This document shows, in pieces, positions 61,730 through 64,000 of a stretch of DNA of 64,000 nt. Position 1 is the stretch's first letter. Each line of letters begins with the position of its first letter. The translations under genes were made by a program, and so were the position numbers. The stretch comes from an uncultured Clostridia bacterium (GTDB taxonomy: Bacteria > Bacillota > Clostridia > Christensenellales > Pumilibacteraceae): positions 1-64,000 of the forward strand of contig CANQFK010000003.1 in NCBI GenBank assembly GCA_947598585.1. Direction: 5' to 3'. The notes below the pieces were generated by a model that was given only the letters and a program-made list of their open reading frames with translations, was not told the DNA's origin and ran no database searches.

Positions 61730-61760
61730 AAAGGGCTTGAATGAGAATTTCAAGCCCTTT
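61730..61760. terminator. bidirectional terminator between tRNA-Arg and the ATPase
   Basis: aaagggcttgaa (61730-61741) is perfectly complementary to ttcaagcccttt (61749-61760). T-runs are short on both strands; it probably serves the tRNA and the minus-strand ATPase. Confidence 0.65.
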
Positions 61761-61791
61761 ATACATATTGTGTAAGTTTTTTGCCGATGGA

Positions 61792-63135
61792 TCAAAGCAA
61801 TGACGCCATATAGAGCGGAAGATGCAAAATATCATCTTTGATCAGCAGATCTTTGCCGTAAAGAATTATAGGTTCGGCGCAACGACTATGAAACTTTTTT
61901 GTAAACTTATCAAGCGATGAGTGCTGTTTGTACGAAGAAGATTTTACTTCCACAGGTTGAATTTTTTTGCCCTTTGTAAGTAAAAAGTCTATTTCCATAT
62001 GGTTTTGTCGGTTTTCATTGTCGCATCGAGAATAAAAATAAAGTTTGTGTCCCGACGCGCGGAACGCCTGCGCCACGATATTTTCCGTCAACATTCCTTC
62101 GTTTATTTCGAGTTTATCAAAGAGGATCGCGCGATATAGCTCGTTTTCGGTAAAGGCGCCGTCCTCAAATGCCAAAGTTACAAGCAGTCCCGTATCGCCC
62201 AAATAGCATTTTTGCGTATTATGCTCGGCGCTGAGCGCTAATCCTACATTGGGATCGCTTGTATTAAAGCAGGAATTGACAATAAGAGCCTCGTTGAGCC
62301 AAACGAAAGAGTCCTCATAGCCTCTCATCCGAGCGGTTTTCTTGATCGATGATAGGTTATACTTCTTTTCCTTTCGGCTTAACTGAGCGGGGATATTATC
62401 GAATAAAGCATAGACTTTATCTTCATAGCCTTCGGCAAATTTTGCAACGTCGCTTCGATACAGATCGAGGATACGCCGTTTTGCCTTATCCGAGTCTTCG
62501 AAATTCTTTTTGGGCAGGTATGCAAGAACAGATTGCGGCATTCCGCCCACGAGCATATATTGACGAAAATCGTTCATCGCTTTTCTATGCAGAGCCGCCC
62601 CGAGCGGAACTCTTTTTTCAAAGCAAGCGCGTATAAGCGGCATAGTTGCTTCGTCGCCTAACGCCCAAAGAAATTCTTCAAAATCGAGCGGGAACATTTG
62701 GATATGCTCCTCTTCGGACGGGATAACTATATCTTGTATATTTTTCTTTAAGCGGATCAATGAGCCCGTTTCGATATAGTCGTATCTTCCATCCGCCACA
62801 AGATATTTGATGAGTTGCCTCGCAATGGGGAATTGCTGCACCTCGTCGAACGCGATCAACGACTTTCTGCGGTGCAAAGTTACGGAGTAATAAGCGGAAA
62901 GTTTTTGAAAAAATAGGTCGAGATCGCTACTGTCATAACGAAAAAGGTCTTTTATGTCTTGCGAAACATTGGCAAAATCGATGATTATATGGCTTTCGTA
63001 TTCTTTTTGGGCGAATTGCTCTACGATATAACTCTTTCCGACGCGCCTTGCGCCGTCGATCATAAGAGCCGTTTTGCCATTGCTTTCGTTTTTCCATTTA
63101 AGCAGTGATCGATAAATTTTGCGATTCAGAAACAT
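61792..63135 (-). CDS. AAA_14/DUF4143 ATPase, second copy
   Basis: 447 residues. Walker A GARRVGKS (28-35), Walker B-like LIAFDEVQQFP, sensor-like YIETGSLI, and a PMSF/PLDFEEFL-type segment. The C-terminal DUF4143 part has MEIDFLL and VEVKSS, the PD-(D/E)XK-like pair. It differs clearly in sequence from the copy at 14063 but has the same plan. GAGGTG lies before the ATG on the minus strand. Divergent from a third ATPase at 63431 across a tandem array. Confidence 0.85.
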   Translation of the reverse strand: MFLNRKIYRSLLKWKNESNGKTALMIDGARRVGKSYIVEQFAQKEYESHIIIDFANVSQDIKDLFRYDSSDLDLFFQKLSAYYSVTLHRRKSLIAFDEVQQFPIARQLIKYLVADGRYDYIETGSLIRLKKNIQDIVIPSEEEHIQMFPLDFEEFLWALGDEATMPLIRACFEKRVPLGAALHRKAMNDFRQYMLVGGMPQSVLAYLPKKNFEDSDKAKRRILDLYRSDVAKFAEGYEDKVYALFDNIPAQLSRKEKKYNLSSIKKTARMRGYEDSFVWLNEALIVNSCFNTSDPNVGLALSAEHNTQKCYLGDTGLLVTLAFEDGAFTENELYRAILFDKLEINEGMLTENIVAQAFRASGHKLYFYSRCDNENRQNHMEIDFLLTKGKKIQPVEVKSSSYKQHSSLDKFTKKFHSRCAEPIILYGKDLLIKDDILHLPLYMASLL

Positions 63136-63161
63136 CTTTGCACCTCATGTCCTTTTTGGAT

Positions 63162-63190
63162 ATTATAGCACACTACGCACGAAAAAGCAA
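63162..63190 (-). promoter_or_regulatory. minus-strand promoter whose -35 lies in the 33-bp array
   Basis: On the minus strand: TTGCTT (63185-63190), 17-bp spacer, TATAAT (63162-63167) with extended TGc. The -35 hexamer is part of the first repeat unit; the same hexamer (aagcaa on the plus strand) occurs in three of the four copies. Confidence 0.75.
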
Positions 63191-63308
63191 GAATAAAACC
63201 ACGGTTTTTGCACGAAAAAGCAAGAATAAAATCGGCGATTCCGCACGAAAAAGCAAAAATAAATCTGCGGTTTTCGCACGAAAAAGCAAGAATAGAGTAA
63301 GGTCTTTT
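63177..63308. repeat. 33-bp tandem array, four copies
   Basis: Four abutting 33-bp units start at 63177, 63210, 63243 and 63276. Each begins gcacgaaaaagcaagaataa (one copy has gcaaaaataa), then a more variable 13-bp half. Because 33 is a multiple of three, both strands have open frames across it, but neither has a ribosome site. The array lies between two divergent DUF4143 ATPase genes. It shares only a cGAAAArG core with the 23-bp array at 13880. Confidence 0.9.
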
Positions 63309-63340
63309 GCCGGAAGACAAGCAAAACAAAAAAATGAAAT

Positions 63341-63379
63341 TGAAAACTTTTGGCAAAATCGGAGAAAGTTTTCATTTTT
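63341..63379 (+). terminator. terminator-like hairpin in the array region
   Basis: tgaaaacttt (63341-63350) is perfectly complementary to aaagttttca (63365-63374), followed by T5. No gene precedes it on this strand; it may insulate the next promoter. Confidence 0.5.
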
Positions 63380-63382
63380 ATA

Positions 63383-63411
63383 TTGACATTATCGGCGATC
63401 TCTGCTATATT
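63383..63411 (+). promoter_or_regulatory. promoter of the third ATPase
   Basis: TTGACA at 63383-63388, 17-bp spacer, TATATT at 63406-63411 with extended TGc. Confidence 0.8.
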
Positions 63412-63430
63412 ATTGGGTAAGGAGAATTTT

Positions 63431-64000
63431 ATGGGACTTATTGAACGTAACGATTATGTGCAATGGCTGAACAGTTATAGAGATAAGCAAGTCATCAAAG
63501 TCGTAACGGGGCTTCGCCGCGTCGGCAAATCCAAAATTTTCGAACTGTATATCGAAGAATTGAAAAGATCGGGCGTAAAAGCAAATCAAATCATTCTTAT
63601 CAACTTTGAAGAAATGGAAAATGCGCCTTATAGGGAAAAGAATGCCCTTTATCAATACATTATTTCAAAAGTGCGACCCGGAAAAATGCTTTATGTTTTT
63701 CTCGATGAGATACAGGTCGTGCCCCAATTTGAAGAAGTAGTGGACAGTTTATTTGTAAAGCCGAATATAGATGTTTATATTACGGGCTCCAATGCAAAAT
63801 TCCTTTCGTCCGAAATCGCCACCGTGCTTACGGGGCGATATGTGGAAATCAACGTTTTGCCGCTATCCTTCAAGGAATATTACGAATATTACGGATCTTC
63901 GGGTAAAGATAAGCGTGCATTATTTATGGACTACATCACCTATGGTTCGATGCCCGGTGCGACGATGTTCGATCCAGGCTCCGCCGAGCAGCGCGAATAT
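63431..64000 (+). CDS. AAA_14/DUF4143 ATPase, third copy, cut by window end
   Basis: The first 190 residues are visible. Walker A GLRRVGKS (27-34), Walker B-like VFLDEIQVVPQFEE, sensor YITGSNA and NVLPLSFKEYYEYY are typical of AAA_14. AAGGAG at 63419-63424 lies 6 nt before the ATG. The C-terminal part, expected to hold DUF4143, is beyond the window. Closer to the common AAA_14 consensus than the copies at 14063 and 61792. Confidence 0.88.
   Translation, partial: MGLIERNDYVQWLNSYRDKQVIKVVTGLRRVGKSKIFELYIEELKRSGVKANQIILINFEEMENAPYREKNALYQYIISKVRPGKMLYVFLDEIQVVPQFEEVVDSLFVKPNIDVYITGSNAKFLSSEIATVLTGRYVEINVLPLSFKEYYEYYGSSGKDKRALFMDYITYGSMPGATMFDPGSAEQREY

Noticed and set aside
63105-63386. A 93-residue protein with ARKSKNK repeats
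   Set aside because: It arises because 33 bp keeps frame across the array; its start lies inside the ATPase gene on the other strand and it has no ribosome site.
61600-64000. Integrated element at the tRNA-Arg gene
   Set aside because: No integrase and no repeat of the tRNA 3' end was seen within the window; the right side is cut off, so it stays open but unsupported.

Overview
The window reads as ordinary chromosome of an uncultured anaerobic Bacillota (class Clostridia, possibly of the Christensenellales type; this is inference from gene content and synteny, not from a marker tree). The support is: many sigma-A promoters of TTGACA-17-TATAAT type, several with an extended TGn before the -10 box; strong AGGAGG ribosome sites; TTG and GTG starts; lipoproteins with the lipobox LxAC/LAGC; a Bacillus-like yaaO-tmk-holB-ricT block; PyrR, CsoR, Mfd and a DUF1858 protein. 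No rRNA, insertion sequence, integrase or CRISPR array is visible. There is one tRNA.

Layout. 1-1250: non-coding mosaic of interspersed palindromic repeats. 1268-11981: two lipoproteins followed by a full oligopeptide ABC importer (oppA-B-C-D-F), in which OppD carries a roughly 410-residue, three-fold repeated membrane domain at its N-terminus. 12108-13803: small membrane protein and asnS. 13880-16216: accessory patch with a 23-bp tandem array, a DUF4143 ATPase, a candidate structured RNA and one small gene. 16398-21925: greA-lysS-yaaO-tmk-holB-ricT-small membrane protein. 22039-26751: ferredoxin, then rplI, patatin, MBL-fold hydrolase, NUDIX and CBS/DUF21 membrane protein. 26789-26913: candidate small RNA. 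27059-33726: PRC-barrel protein on the minus strand, then DUF1858-pth-mfd and a PrsA-like lipoprotein. 33809-36570: CsoR-controlled copper operon. 36676-43663: hydrolase-like protein, lepB, degV, DUF3810 protein, ftsH and an anchored protein. 43712-46106: two ion transporters. 46344-51779: SNF2 helicase, htpG, pyrR. 51907-54984: degenerate glycerol-1-phosphate-dehydrogenase-like gene and an AlbA_2/ATPase regulator containing coding tandem repeats. 55162-60903: rsmA, pckA, acidic zinc-ribbon protein, cysteine-peptidase-like protein, MATE exporter, CrtO-like membrane protein. 60990-64000: cyclophilin, tRNA-Arg, and two divergent DUF4143 ATPases separated by a 33-bp tandem array; the second ATPase runs off the window.

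How the parts fit. Most of the window is housekeeping: peptide uptake, translation, replication and repair, proteostasis (HtpG, FtsH, PrsA-like, PPIase, signal peptidase) and copper export. The least explained signals are (i) the triplicated membrane domain fused to OppD, (ii) tandem arrays that run into or contain the -35 box of DUF4143 ATPase promoters, (iii) two promoter-plus-terminator transcription units without a gene (15435-15626 and 26789-26913), and (iv) at least three, perhaps four, genes whose -10 box lies 6-7 nt before the start codon, implying leaderless mRNAs. Two of those genes look like pseudoenzymes with catalytic residues replaced.
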